DNA of 64,000 nucleotides from the NCBI GenBank assembly GCA_964023275.1, contig OZ029916.1, positions 31,177,087-31,241,086 of the forward strand. Direction: 5' to 3'. A model generated the notes under the pieces. That model was not told the origin of the DNA and did no database searches. It saw only the letters and a list, made by a program, of their open reading frames with translations. Source of the DNA: Norana najaformis (Eukaryota > Annelida > Clitellata > Crassiclitellata > Hormogastridae). This document shows positions 35,024 to 47,100 of this stretch, one piece after another. The position numbers and the translations under genes were made by a program. Position 1 is the first letter of the stretch. The number at the start of each line of letters is the position of its first letter.

Positions 35024-35188
35024 AACACTTACCCATATTCAGAGGTAATGGAACTTACCCATATTCAGAGGTAATGGAACTTACCCATATTCAGAGGTAA
35101 TGGAACTTACCCATATTCAGAGGTAATGAAACTTACCCATATTCAGAGGTAATGAAACTTACCCATATTCAGAGGTAATGGAACTTAC
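35024..35188. repeat. 26-bp tandem repeat, about 6 copies
   Basis: Near-identical direct repeats of AACTTACCCATATTCAGAGG + TAATGG without spacers. Identity is high, so the array is young. Confidence 0.95.
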
Positions 35189-35189
35189 C

Positions 35190-36130
35190 TTACCCGTGCA
35201 TATGCATGACGCTGACTGCTTTGCCTTTTGGTGTGGACCTCTTTATTGATTAATGGGTTATGTCACGTAAGTTGGCTTTTGAAATATGAGATGGATTCAT
35301 TTTCCAATAATTGGAACCTAAGTTAACTTGTCTGCCAAGCATGGAATATCGCCACTTATAGGCGACAGACAACCACGAGATTTCTACGATTTTCATTTTT
35401 TATTTTGGATTTAATTTCGCTGTTTTTTTCTATTTCTTTTTTGTTTGCTTTCGCGTTTCGCGTTTTATGACTGGCTTCCTCTTTGGAAAAGAATCAAAGA
35501 ACTTCCTTCATGTCTAAATCAAGCAATCGATATTAGCTCTTTTATATTATGGCTATTTGTAGACCTGGCTAAACTCCGCCCAGGCGTTAACGTTGGCCTA
35601 AGCTTCATCACCGGCATAGCCCTATCTGCAGGCTTACCTGATGCAGGCCTAACTATTTATAGGCCTGTGCCTATACTCGTGTGAAATTTGTTGAACATTT
35701 TATTACTCTTGGAATTTTTGTGACGAAATCCAAATGGTTGGTTGAAGACTTTGCTTCATAAGTGTGCACCTTTACGCAAGCAGAGGATCTCCCGCGATGA
35801 GCGCGGAAGTAAGGCAGCATTTCCTTAGGTCTTATTTAGTTCTGCCGTATATGTTAGTTTTCTTCCGCCTCTCCAGCTGTAAGTAACTTTAATCGTGTTA
35901 AGCAGCTTCTATGGCGCCATGATCTAATGCGCGTTTGTGTTCCAAATCTCACAGCCGCTAACCCGATCGAGAAACAGATCAGTACACACCATCAGGGATA
36001 GAATTTTAAAAAGAAAATGTATGTCTGGATTCTAATTTGATCAACTGCAGAAACTTTTACGGCGTCTTTATACACAGACAACAGTCACTTGAACAGGTCA
36101 GTCTAAATGGATAAATGAGGATTCTTTCTG
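35190..36130. other. No gene seen
   Basis: T-rich stretch at 35395-35450; nothing else recognisable. Confidence 0.5.
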
Positions 36131-36134
36131 GATA

Positions 36135-36765
36135 ATATTTATTCAAATCCGGATACTATCCACTGAAATCAGAATACTATCAATTAAAATGTGGATAATA
36201 TCCACTGAAATCGGGACAATATCCATTAAAATCTGGTTATTATCCATTAAAATCTGGTTACTATTTATTTAAATCAGGATACTATCTATTGAAATCCGGA
36301 AACTATTCATTGAAATCTGGAGGATACTATTAATTGAAATCTGGAGGATACTATTAATTGAAATCCGGATACTATCCATTGAAATCAGGATATTATCAAT
36401 CAAAATCTGATTATTATCCATTAAAATCTGGTTACTATCCATTTAAATCCGGATAGTATCTATTGAAATCCGGATACTATCCATTGAAATCCGGATATTA
36501 TCAATTAAAATCCGGATACTATCTTTTGAAATCTGGATAATATCCATTAAAATCCGGATACTATCCATTAAAATATGGATACTATGCATTGAAATCCTGG
36601 TACTATCCATTGAAATCCGGATACTTTTTATTGAAATTCTGATACTATGAATTGAAACCCGGACATTATCCATTGAAATCCGGATGCTATCCACGAAAAT
36701 CCGGAAACTCTTCATTGAAATAGGTAAACTATTTATTGAGATCAGGATACTATTCATTGTGTTTG
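36135..36765. repeat. About 21-bp tandem repeat, about 30 degenerate copies
   Basis: The unit is GAAATCCGGATACTATCCAT + T with length variants of 17-24 bp. It spans 630 bp, 1 kb upstream of gene A. The open frame of 104 codons over it is an artefact. Confidence 0.93.
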
Positions 36766-37029
36766 CGAAGCCTCAGAGAATTCCATCACACGTATGTGGC
36801 GACGCCCTACTGGCACAAAATGGAAATCTGCTGATAATTTAGAGCCGCATAGTTCAATACGACGTTTTTTCTGTCTTGTCCTGCTTTGTCCTACTGAGTC
36901 CATTCCGTCCCTGCCCTGTGCCTTAGCGTGTTCTGTCATTTCTAATCCTGTCCTACTGTGTATTGCCTTGTCTTATTCATGCCCTCCTTCCTATTGCTGT
37001 CAGTCCTACTCTTGTTCGCTGGCCTAGGT

Positions 37030-37245
37030 AGCTACATATGTAAGCGCGTACGCCAAGGAAGCCTCTGTGCGTGAGGATCCCCGGTTCGCGTCCCGGTCGT
37101 GGCTTATTTAAGAGATTTGAATCTTGGGCTACAACAGTTCGTGCACGGGAACCTTAAATGGCGTGTAGCGGTGGTGAAGGATCTCATTCGATAGGGTCGA
37201 GGCCATACAGTCGCTATAGAAAAACGTGTACAAATTAGAATTTTT
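37030..37245 (+). mobile_element. tRNA-derived SINE with head (family S1)
   Basis: The head has TAGCTACATATGTAAGCGCG and the B box CCCGGTTCGCGTCCCGG. The body has GGAACCTTAAATGGCGTG, GGTGAAGGATCTCATTCGAT and GGTCGAGGCCATACAGTCGC. An internal deletion removes part of the GCGCCCATTCAAACGG segment. It lies 0.5 kb upstream of gene A exon 1. Confidence 0.72.
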
Positions 37246-37760
37246 ACAATTTTTTGCCCTGACTGGTTAGTCCACTCCAAACCGTCCCTGGCCTGATCTG
37301 TTACATGTCCTACTCTTTCTTTTACAGGTTGCCCTGCTTTGCCTATCCTCTCCTATCCTGCCCTGGTCTGTTCTGTCCTGTAGTTCATGTTGCGCTGTCG
37401 TATCCAATGATTTGTGAAGTTGTAACCGAGCATTTTATTTCCTTAATCATTGCTTTACGTTGGCGGCGACAGAGACTGGCCACTCGCCATCAAATGCCAA
37501 GGCTAAGAAATTGAAGTCGCTAATACGCATACTTGGTACTCATGCCTCTCGAAGTTGGCTTTAAAAGGGCTGCCATCTTCTTCTATCTTCCTTCTTCCTT
37601 CTTTCTTCTTCTATCTTCCTTCCTCCTCCTTCCTTCTTCTTCTTCCCCTCCTCTTCCTCTTCCTGTTCTTGTTCACCCTCCTCCTACTCTTCAGCTTCAG
37701 CATCAGCTTCAGCTTCAATTTCTGATCAAGACTTACACGGATGAATTCTATTTATCGCAG

Positions 37761-38094
37761 ACTTTCGACCTGCTTTCTTGGAAAGGTCGTCTCATGATGA
37801 ATTGTCGTCTGCGCTTCTCCGATGACGACCTCTTGCGTCAACTGACGGAGGCGTCGCTTCTCGAGATTGGCAGAGCTCTCAGCTCCGACCTTCCTCAGAA
37901 CTGGATCGCTCTGGCGACCAGACTGGGTCTAAAGAACGACGAAATCGAGCAGCTGAGGCGCGTGCCCAACCCTGGATACGAGGTTCTGAGGCGCTATAGG
38001 ACGAGATCGAATACGACGATTCGAGTTCTCAGAAATGCCTTGACTTACATGAACCGGTCCGACGTCATTGACCTCCTAAACATAGCCATGACAG
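37761..38094 (+). CDS. Gene A exon 1: Death domain
   Basis: The exon follows a long pyrimidine-rich tract (37575-37700) and a TTATCGCAG acceptor, and ends at GTGTAT in phase 1. It reads FSDDDLLRQLTEASLLEIGR, then LPQNWIALATRLGLKNDEIE, then YEVLRRYRTRSNTTIRVLRN and MNRSDVIDLL. The W-x-x-LA-x-x-LGL-x-x-x-x-I core and the final six-helix pattern are those of Death domains. These domains self-associate in apoptosis and innate-immune complexes. Confidence 0.85.
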
Positions 38095-41000
38095 GTGTAT
38101 AGAATTCATAGACTTCATGTTGTGTGCTGCTCTGTATTGTTATGTAAAGATCGAAATAGATGAGCTTTCAGGTAAGAAGATAATGTAATGCACTGTTTTT
38201 GTAACAACTACCAACAAACGTCACAGATCGTCTGCTCGATCAACCGACGCCTGTCAGCCTCCTTCTAGTTTCGACAACTTCCAATATTTGTAGACTGCTT
38301 CGTTCTCGTTCAGAGTTCTTCTGACGAAATGTCCCCCGGCCTAATATTAATATTATATCATACATAAGACTGCTATGTAGATGATGTTAAAATTAATTTT
38401 AAAAATACATATGTGCATTACCTATCTTTCTAATAGCAGTCCTACAACATGCAGATGAATTTTAATACAGCGCTAAACAAAGCTTAACGTCAGCAGAATC
38501 ATTGGAGCTCTTTGCGAGTTTTTGGATTTCGAGATTTATACAGCGCTCTAAAGTTAGCTAAATCTCGGGAACCAGGTTATTACACGCCGCTCAGTTAAAA
38601 CACAGTCGGTAGGAAGTTATGGTCAGGTTCGGTTCCAGGTCGATATCCAAGGGCCAGGCAGGTAAACAATCAGACGGCTGTATACGGTGGATGGTGTTTA
38701 GAATTGGAGCGACGAAAGGGTTAACGGGAATGAGAAGAATGGTAAGAGGAAGGGAGTTTCGTTTTACATAGAGTTGGTGCAGCGTAGACTAAAGAGTGGC
38801 AACAGAATTTCAGAGAAAGTAACTGGAGGACGAGAAAGGGAAAGGCATGAGGAAGAAGGAATAGATTCTTAGTGGCTGTATGGTGAGAAGCTGGTGTATG
38901 TGATGTGACTTTAGCAGTGTCAAGCGAAACGGCAGGTAGGGGAACTAGGTGCGACCTGGATCACTGAGGCACGGTGGATCCCTTCAGTTTAGCCCATTTG
39001 TGATGTCGCCATCTACCGAATGTGTTTGAATTACTTTAATACTGTTGCCGGCTTTGTGCACTGTGACTCTGAATGTAAGTTTTCGTTTTTATAAAGAAAA
39101 ATCGATTTTTGATCTGTCGGGCCTTATTTTCAGGTAAGGGTTATTTGCTAAATATTCAATATCACATTGTGGCAGGTCTTTGACAGAAGACCCTTTTGTG
39201 TTGGAAGAACGAACTAAGTATTGGAGGGCTGCACAACGGATTTAAGCTTTCCTTAGGGCCTACCCTCTGCATAGGGCGAGTTGGATCAGTCAGTGACGGG
39301 GCAAGTCTGACCCCGTGACACATCTTGTACGCGAAAATTATATTCCAGATGAGCTCAAAACATGCGAAAAGGAAAGCATGTTGTGTGGGGGCAAGATGGA
39401 TTACAGAGGTCCAAGATGGACCATAATTACAAATATTTTTAATTAGAAAATTCTCTCCCTCAAAAAATGATGCAATCAAATTTGTGTTCCTCATAGCTAT
39501 ATTACCTCGTTGGCTGTGAATAGAACAAAAACTGTGCTCTTGTTACACATTTATGGTTTCTTAAAACCGGAACTTCCTTACGGGATCCATCTCGCCCCTA
39601 GTTTCTATACGCGAAGGTAGACTGATGGGCAGAAGAGGGCCTAAGAAGTAAATGTTATCGTAAACGAGCAGAGCATTTATACAGTGGCTTTCTGAGTTAA
39701 TTTTATGCTATATGATGTTTAGAAATGTTCAGAAATGTGATGACATGGGCTCAAAGGCCCTAATAACGGCGCTTTGTGATGAAAGCAATAGCCTTTTGTC
39801 AATTCCTAGGTCTGTAGATGCGCAAGACAGTTGTCGTGCTTCTGATACCACTGCACCATAGTATTCGTACTCGTAATCTTTAATTGAAAATTTATTAAAG
39901 CGCTACTTAAAAGCTAAACGCAGGGCACCCGCTTATTCACAGGCGCTGCTTCCGTGTGAAGAACAAAATCTGGTTGCCAGGAGACCAAAGAGAGAATGCA
40001 ACATTATTAGAATTAGTAATTAATATTAACACAGTTAACCTTAGTTGTGATTTCTGCGTCTGCGAGATAAGAGCAGAGGAATTGTAGTTCTATAGAGTCA
40101 TATAAACGTCCCTGTTTATGTTTATATGCCTTGATAACTATACTTTAAATCCTTATTTCGGATTTAAAGTATATTTCATCTGAAGTGAATACATGTCATA
40201 GCAATAAAAATTAGAACACATTTAAACTCCAAATGCCTTGGTACCACCAACATCACCACAAGTCCATCTGGCCACCCAGCACACCTTCCCTTCGGAGTCG
40301 GTAGGTGAGTGGTAACAGCAGTATCAATATGTGAGCCAATTTGGAAGTAGTACAAGTAGCAATCTATAAATCAGTTTGGAAGTAACAGAAATAGTAACCT
40401 GGGCCAGTTTGCAAGTAGTAGTAGAAGTAGCAATATGTGAGTCAGTTTGCACGCCATCTCTTCAATCTGTGAATCAATTTGGAAGCAGTGGAAGTAGCAA
40501 TCTGTGAGTCAGTTTAAAAGTGTAAAAGTAGCAATGAGTAGCTTTTATGCTTAATTTCTAGTATTGCTGTGTAGATCCGACCGATGTGACGATTGTGATT
40601 CGTTGCGAGGAAAGATTGCATGAAGTGTCACAAGGTGGAGTTCCTGGTCTCACGACGCTACTAGAGTATGTTCGACCTTATATCCATCGCACGTTCTGGC
40701 AGGTTCTGAATAGGGGAGTGACCTTCGCTCGCCTCAACGTCGACCTATCTCCAGGATCCAATCGCTCTTGGACCTCAGCTGTTGCCGAATTCATGGTTCG
40801 TCCATATACGCAGATAAAACTCAGGCATTGTGAAGTAGGCCTAACGCAGAAATTAGAGTAATTTCGTTTTTAGATCAAACAGCTGTTTATCGTAATTATA
40901 CGCAGGGTATGAATCAATGGTTGTTTTTATGCAAAGCCACAAATCTGCAACTAATTAAGGAATTAATCCGGGGTTTTGTGGTCATTAACTGAGCAAGTGA

Positions 41001-43839
41001 GTTAACCATCGTTGCCGTTTTCTCGACTCTTTGTCATCAACTGACTGATATAAGAAACCATCTAAGGAAAGCCAAATGAACTGAAACAGATCATCAGGAG
41101 GTAGGGCTGGCAACTTAAACATTTTGCGTCTTAGCCATTCATTTGTGTCTTGGCTTTTGACCTCTCGAGATTTTGATCATGGCTTTCAAACTGACTGAAC
41201 AACATGCCTCTGGCGGATTTATTTGATAAAGCGCAGACATTTAATCTGTAGTCTTCTTGACGTAGCTGTCATATGGCGCTCAGAAATTTTGACTATTTAC
41301 ATAACATCACATTGAAAAATATCAGAAACAGAACCAAGAACAGTTAAGGTGAGAACCTTTTGGATGGGTAACTGTATGTACACACCAGAGAACGAAGATA
41401 AGGAATTTTGCTAGAATGCAAATTCTTGAACTTATGCATGCATTAAGACGAATTCGTGGATCCACTGAATGAAAGCCAGTGAATTGATTTAAATAAATAT
41501 GTTCCTTGCTCACACTGGGTTGTATAATAAATTCACGCCGTGTTTCTATTTTAGGGCCAGCAGATTGAAATTGAACTGTTTCCAGCACCACGTAGACCAG
41601 TAAGTCTTATTGTACACACTATTTGGACGCATATAAGAAGCCAGCCCGAAAGAATACAGAATATCCTATTCATTTCGTATATTTAGATAGAGGCAAAGAT
41701 GACATACTATCATATTTATTTCGTATAGGCTATTTAGATAAAGGCAAAGATGACAGACTATCCTATTTATTTCGTATATTTAGATAGAGGCAAAGATGAC
41801 AGACTAGCCTATTTATTTCGTATATTTAGATAGAGGCAAAGATGACAGACTAGCCTCTATATTTTTCCTATATTTAGATAGAGGCAAAGATGACTATAAT
41901 GTATTTATTGTGTGTTGCAGTGCATTTCATTTCACTCTAATCAAAGTATGTTGTATTGCAGTTCATTGTATTGTAACGTATCATATTGTGTTGCATTGTC
42001 TTATGTTGCATTGTATTCTAGTGTATTATATTGCATTGAATCGTAATTCACGTGTTTAAACGGCACATACTTGACGCCTCTGAATAAACGCTGCAGTACA
42101 CTGAACCGGAGCCATAAAAGCACTGTATGGGATATAACCAGGTTATGGTTTTCTTCATTGTACTGCACTGCATTGCGGCAAAGATGACAGACGATGTGTG
42201 TGTTGTGTGAAGGTGAGAGCCGAAACGGCGTTCTGTCGAAGATCGCATTACCTCGTCGAACGAAACTGTCAGAGCTACATGGAGAACGATTTGCTCTTCT
42301 TCGAGGTTGCACCCCATGCAATGCCCAGTCCCCCATCCCCTCGGACTTCGGTGCCGGCTCCACTCTCCACTTCCCCGTCGTTGTCAATCAACTTTGACAA
42401 TGGGGGGCCAGCGCAGCAGTCTCCGGATCCCCAGTCGGACGACTTTCCGTCGAGCCCTGTGTGCCAGTGTTCGTCCCCCGTTCCGCAAGAGAACTTCGCA
42501 GGGCTTCCGGGATTCCATCCGGAAATACCCACTGACGATACAAGGCGCAGTAGGGTATGTATTGATAGGCGCACGATGACGGTTCAATGCACATCATTAT
42601 TGAACGCTTTGGATGCACGTCGATAAGCATCGTTGAACGCGTTGAGACTTAATCGTTTTGTTCATGAACTGTTTATGTCTGATAGTATCGCTATCTGGAT
42701 CTGCAAGGTCCACTTGTGTATATGGCTCTGTATGTATGTCCCGGTGTCCTCGTATCTGGATGTCGATAGGTATTTGTCTGCGTGTATGTGTCTTTGTTGG
42801 TGTATTTATGCCTGCTTGAGTATGACAGCTTGTGTGCGTTTGTCTATGCTTGTGTAGGTCTGTCTGTGTGTCTGTGCGTTGTTACACAGTGACGAGTGCA
42901 TGGACTGCTCGTCATGATTCTTCTGTTATGTGTAGCAACCACGACACTCGATGTTCGGTCTGGCGTTGCGAGCGTCCACCGAATGCATATCGCTTGATAG
43001 CATGTGTGAAAAACATTCATTTTAACAAATGCACTTAAGTTACTATGAATTTAGACATAGTTCATTAGCAAATAAAGTGAAGTTGCTCTGCAATTTTGAG
43101 AAGTTCAACGAGGGACTACATACAAATCTTCAGACAAATCTATGCATATTCTATATTATACGCACTGTATTGTATTGTATTTTAAATAGACTGAAGAAGT
43201 CCTTAGGGGTAGCTTGGCGAGGGACGGTGCTTACATCTTGCGACGAACTACTAATGAGAACTGTGTGCTATCTTTATCCGTTGTGTAAGTCGCAACTCAA
43301 TTCTCTTCTATTGATTGTTTTAAGCAGTGTTTTCGAACCCGAGATATAAGAAGGTAATAAGGTAAAGGTAATACAATTGTTTACACGCCTTTGTAGAAAC
43401 TCCTCAGAAGCGAGGTCCTGAGGTTGAAGGATCATTCGGCTGAGGCGCAAATATGACCACAGCAATCCAACGACAGCACAATGACCATAGAATTTTCCTT
43501 GATACTCAAATACGGATCAAACAGGAATGGAGGGCTGAGTGAGCGCCATGTCACTAGTATTCCACGCATGGTCACCCATCCAAGTACTCACTTGGTTCAA
43601 TGTTGATTTACTTCACTGCGACAAATCTAAGTGGCCATCCATTTTAAGCATCTCTGTTGACCTCTGTTGATCAAGACTATTGCCTAAGGCCAGGCCATCT
43701 TGATTGATACGGATTGAGGACAAGGAACAAGCCGTTATTATTGTTATTATTATTATTATTATTATTTTCCCAGAGGTATATATGAACACTCAGGATTTAA
43801 AGAAGTCCGGAGAAAATGATAAATCATCTGGAACGGCTA

Positions 43840-43893
<54 letters not shown>

Positions 43894-44188
43894 TGTTGTT
43901 GTTGTGTTGCATTACTGATTGAATGATCATGCTATTGATTAATCGAACCATCTATTCGCAAGAGTGTAGCAGTTCAACGTTTGGTTTATGTGTAGATGCA
44001 ACGGAAGAGTGATTCATTTCTCTATCATGAGAAGCATCACAGAGGGATCATTTAACTACTTTATCTTTGGTTCCGACAACTTTCCCTCAGTTTACGAACT
44101 GATTGCATTCTACCGTCACCACTCCTTGTCTGCTGAAACGATGGCCATCAATACACAAGAAGTGTTCTTGACAACTCCAGTTCCTTAA
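37761..44188 (+). CDS. Gene A: Death - Ras-binding-like - SH2 protein, six coding exons
   Basis: Exons are 37761-38094, 40575-40795, 41555-41599, 42213-42554, 43190-43284 and 43996-44188. Junction phases are 1, 0, 0, 0 and 2, with a total of 1230 nt (409 aa plus TAA). An in-frame ATG at 37794 would give 398 aa, and further 5' exons are possible. Domains in order are a Death domain (about residues 20-110), a ubiquitin-like fold resembling a Raf-type Ras-binding domain (about 112-200), a Pro/Ser-rich linker, and an SH2 domain that reads to the stop. The SH2 keeps its key arginine (YILRRT in place of FLVRES). The layout suggests a cytosolic signalling adaptor without enzymatic domain. That role is inferred from domains only. 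A possible AATAAA signal lies at 44319. The paralogue is gene B, about 10 kb downstream on the same strand. Confidence 0.82.
38520..38740 (+). repeat. Dispersed repeat family R2 (in gene A intron 1)
   Basis: It has ATTTATACAGCGCTCTAAAG, CGCCGCTCAGTTAAAACACA, GGTTCGGTTCCAGGTCGATA and ACAATCAGACGGCTGTATAC, collinear with 2045-2225. Confidence 0.6.
39895..39995 (+). repeat. Dispersed repeat family R2, diverged partial copy
   Basis: It has AAAGCGCTACTTAAAAGCTA, GCTTATTCACAGGCGCTGCT and AACAAAATCTGGTTGCCAGG, similar to the first half of R2. Confidence 0.45.
40300..40545. repeat. Degenerate tandem repeat, about 6 copies
   Basis: The core is GTAGCAATCTGTGAGTCAGT + TTGGAAGTA, with period 35-50 bp, ending about 30 bp before the gene A exon 2 acceptor region. 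Confidence 0.7.
40575..40795 (+). CDS. Gene A exon 2: first part of Ras-binding-like fold
   Basis: The exon runs from a GTGTAG acceptor to a GTTCGT donor (weak, but the same donor is used in synapsin exon 5). It starts in phase 1 and ends in phase 0. It encodes DPTDVTIVIRCEERLHEVSQ, GGVPGLTTLLEYVRPYIHRT, then TFARLNVDL and RSWTSAVAEFM. It aligns to gene B exon 2 around VPG...VRP-x-I-x-R. Confidence 0.75.
41555..41599 (+). CDS. Gene A exon 3: last strand of the Ras-binding-like fold
   Basis: The 45-nt exon lies between TTCTATTTTAG and GTAAGT. It encodes GQQIEIELFPAPRRP. The equivalent 42-nt exon of gene B encodes GEQVDIQLSYTDAL. Together with the preceding W-T-S-A-V-A-E-F-M it resembles the end of the Raf RBD (W-N-T-D-A-A-S-L-I-G-E-E-L-x-V). 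Confidence 0.78.
41640..41895. repeat. 46-bp minisatellite, about 5 copies (gene A intron 3)
   Basis: The unit is TATTTATTTCGTATATTTAG, ATAGAGGCAAAGATGACAGA and CTATCC, with small indels. A remnant GGCAAAGATGACAGACGATG sits at 42177, just before the gene A exon 4 acceptor. Confidence 0.9.
42213..42554 (+). CDS. Gene A exon 4: linker before SH2
   Basis: The exon runs from a GTGTGAAG acceptor to a GTATGT donor, phase 0 at both ends. Its N-terminal part (ERNCQSYMENDLLFFEVAP) aligns with gene B exon 4 (DRNVISWIDEGSLCFGYAD). The rest is Pro/Ser-rich and likely disordered (SPPSPRTSVPAPLSTSPS), ending PEIPTDDTRRSR just before SH2. The acceptor is not strong, so the start is less certain than the end. 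Confidence 0.7.
42555..43189. other. Gene A intron 4
   Basis: GT-rich words (TGTGTCTGTG) at 42770-42880; otherwise nothing recognisable. Confidence 0.55.
43190..43284 (+). CDS. Gene A exon 5: SH2 domain, N-terminal half
   Basis: The exon lies between TTTTAAATAG and GTAAGT. It encodes TEEVLRGSLARDGAYILRRT then TNENCVLSLSV. This is the A-E-x-x-L....D-G-x-F-L-V-R-x-S....L-S-V core of SH2. The arginine of YILR is at the phosphotyrosine-binding position (beta-B5). It ends in phase 2, like gene B exon 5. Confidence 0.85.
43735..43895. repeat. (TTA)n microsatellites (gene A intron 5)
   Basis: Two TTA runs at 43735-43768 and 43840-43892 with about 70 bp between. Confidence 0.95.
43996..44188 (+). 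CDS. Gene A exon 6: SH2 domain, C-terminal half and stop
   Basis: After a TTATGTGTAG acceptor it encodes CNGRVIHFSIMRS, then FIFGSDNFPSVYELIAFYRH and HSLSAETMAINTQEVFLTTP, then VP and TAA. G-x-V-x-H-F-x-I and F-x-S-x-x-E-L-I-x-F-Y are the C-terminal signature of SH2 domains. The histidine of VIHF sits at the usual beta-D position. Confidence 0.9.
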
Positions 44189-47100
44189 ATGCAATATATA
44201 CAACGGTAACTGCGGGCATGAACGATTTCGAAGTTACCTAATCGTACATTTCTTTTACTAATCAAATGAAAATTGCACAGGAACCTACCTGATTGCTAAA
44301 TTAACACTTTGTAACGTAAATAAATGCGGCCGCTAAACCTTGCAAACATTTAAGAATTGATACAAAGGTCGTCGGCACAACATTACATGCAATCCAAAAC
44401 TTGCGTGTGCAAGAACTGGAAGCCGTTTCAAGTACCATCAAAGCAACGTGTTAACCTAAAGGAGAGGAAAGCTTTGGTGAAAATTAATGAGTTTACACGC
44501 GAAAGGAATGTTGAAAATGAAACATTTTGAAGACAGGTGGCAGAAGAACCCTGCTAGACAAGTGTTTGTATGGCTGTTGTCGCAACAAGACATAGGAACG
44601 ACTGAATAATGTCATCACGACTGTGATGAACGTCAAAGCAAGGGGGGTCCGGAGGGAAGGCCAACATATTGAATTGGGGAGAGACATGCCATTGAGTTGC
44701 CCCCAAACCGCGTTTGGAGAGGGTTGTCCACAGAACTTGTAATTGCAAATACAGTTATGCTAATGTCGCTCAAGAAAACAAAAGAGGAACAGAATTGGAA
44801 AATCGATGCAAAGGAGGAAAGCCGAAGTGAAACATCGCGAAAAAATGTGCGAAAGTGGAACAAAGGACATGAAATTTCAAGACATCAAGGCAGAGCGCGA
44901 GGAGTCATGCGAATGGCGAAAAACCGACCGAAGAAGGTGGATGACTAAAAAAGAGGTCGTCAAAAACTGTTCACCAAACAAGACCTCAACCATAGTAAAC
45001 ATAACCCCCCCTTCAACTCTTGGATCTGCCAATGCGTTAAAGAGTAAGAAACACTAAGTGGAACGACTACTACATTCCAGCCAAATCTGTAGCTGTGATC
45101 CGTTTTCAACGTTGGGAAACACGACTTTGCTTTTGTTGACTTTTTAGTATTCGACGTATTGATGACGACTGCAGTGTGGAAGCCCAGGACAGCAAAACAT
45201 GTTGCTACTGGTCCGAATCTTTAATTTTCCGAGAGTGTATCCTCCTGTCTCGTAGGTATTTAAGTTCAACATGTTGTATGTAGTAGCCAATTGGATAGAG
45301 CTCTCGGCTTGTAACGAGGAGAATACAGGGTCGAGCATTCCTGAGATGGTCATTGTGTAGGGACCTTCGGCAAGTCCTTAACTTACAATTGCTCAGCGCC
45401 GTCGATTGATGCTTAGCCATTGGATAGTGGCGCCTAATAAATGCAGAAATAATAATGTTTAATATTAATAATATTTATAATAATATTTGACATTGCTTTT
45501 AATAATTTTTAATTGAATTTTTCTTAATTATTATTGTTGTTTTCATTTTCAGTGTTTATATAACCAAGAGAAATAACATTGACATCTAATGTTTTATCAG
45601 CTATATGTTAATTGAATAAATTATTATAGTTTTACTTATTAATATTACTATTTTCATTTCTAGAGTGTTTATATAGTTAAGAAATCTAAAGAACAAATTC
45701 AGATATAAGCCTAACGGGAACATAAATCTGGATGTCTTCAACCTAACTATTGGGTGGTCATGTCCCTGCATCCCACAGCCATCGACGCCTGTGACTGTGC
45801 TGCAAGATATGAGATGTGTAAGGAAACGTTTATAGCACATTACAATGCTATCAAACATCTTTCAGTTTAGAAATAAAAACAAATGCAACGGTACTTGTTA
45901 AGTAGACTGCTGACCGATACTTGTTAACTGTACTTGTTGAGTAGACTGGTTGTTAGCATAGCGACTCATAATACCTCTTAAGGCAGTCTACACTCAGGTT
46001 GTTAGAAAATCCGTGATTAGTAAAACCTTTTACAAATGTACGAATGTATCTATGTTTGTATGTACGCACATATGCATGCATGCATGTATGTATCTATGCA
46101 CTTAATATGGTGCTTTTCTAGGACCTCGTAAAGCAGCTGCCTAACCTAGCCTAGGTGGTGTTGAAGCTAAGAACAAAAAGTTCATCTGTAAGAAAATAAT
46201 GTTCAGATTCTGTAGCTAGAAAGGTCATCAATGATGCACATATTAGCCTTAACATTATAATGTACTTATGCATATGCTCGGCTGCTCATATTCAGATTGT
46301 AAGTGCAGTTAAACAGCCAATGTGTAGGTGCACTTGAAATATGATTGGAAGCCCACTGAGAGTGTCCTCTCTGGATTTATAATCAATTTCGTCATTATTC
46401 TAAAAATTCTTATGATCATTATTGATCATATGATCTACTCGTGGTCAGGTCATCACTGTATTCTTTGCCTAATGACCTAAATAAATTTACATGCACCAGT
46501 TTGAGAGTCAAGTGAGGTGTTACTTGTTGGCCAAATTGTTTTATTTGTTTTATCAAATTGTTTAATCCTGAGAAAAATAATATTTCACAGATCACTGCAC
46601 CTGGACTGTTAATGAAAACTGTTGTAACATGTAGTTGTTAAATATGACGTCTTGAAATTTATTATAAGAAATTAGTTGACCCTGTAAGGGGTTGTTGTCC
46701 CTTTCGTCTCACCTTTGGATGCCTCTTAATTTTTGCTTCGATGAATTGTAATATTCATTTTTATTTTATGTTCAGTAAAAGGCTTCAATTAAACAAACAT
46801 TTATGCTGTGTCAGTCTTAATCAAACCTGAAGCCAATACAACAAAATGTTACCTGCATTGTGTAATGTATATATTATCAGGGTGTGATTTGTAAGAGGGC
46901 AACTGCCCCCTCTCTCACCGAGATGCATATCCCGGTCACTTGGCTTCCTACACACAGAGGTCTTCTCTCTACTATTTCCAGTCATAAATCGCATCCTGTA
47001 CATAATGTTTCATGATTATGTTGAATTTAAACAATCGTATTGTTAAATGTGGACTATGCAGAGCTTTTTGTAAGAATTACGGGCGTTGGTACTTGATTCG

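Larger units (their letters stand above)
38095..40574. other. Gene A intron 1
   Basis: It contains R2 copies at 38520-38740 and 39895-39995. At 40300-40545 a degenerate repeat of AGTAGCAATCTGTGAGTCAG + TTTGGA occurs about six times. Confidence 0.6.

Noticed and set aside
35024..35188. Regular direct repeats that could suggest a CRISPR array
   Set aside because: The 26-bp units abut without spacers and the genome is eukaryotic; it is a minisatellite.
37533..37760. N-terminal extension of the gene A Death exon from ATG 37533
   Set aside because: The stretch translates to Ser/Leu/Pro/Phe low complexity from a CT-rich tract followed by a good CAG acceptor at 37760; it looks like a polypyrimidine tract of an intron.
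42275..42630. Minus-strand and alternative-frame open frames over gene A exon 4
   Set aside because: They are shadows of the GC-rich Pro/Ser-coding exon, which fits the phase and aligns with gene B exon 4.
44697..45057. Lys/Glu/Arg-rich plus-strand frames after gene A
   Set aside because: They are A-rich sequence with no domain pattern and no matching segment in gene B.
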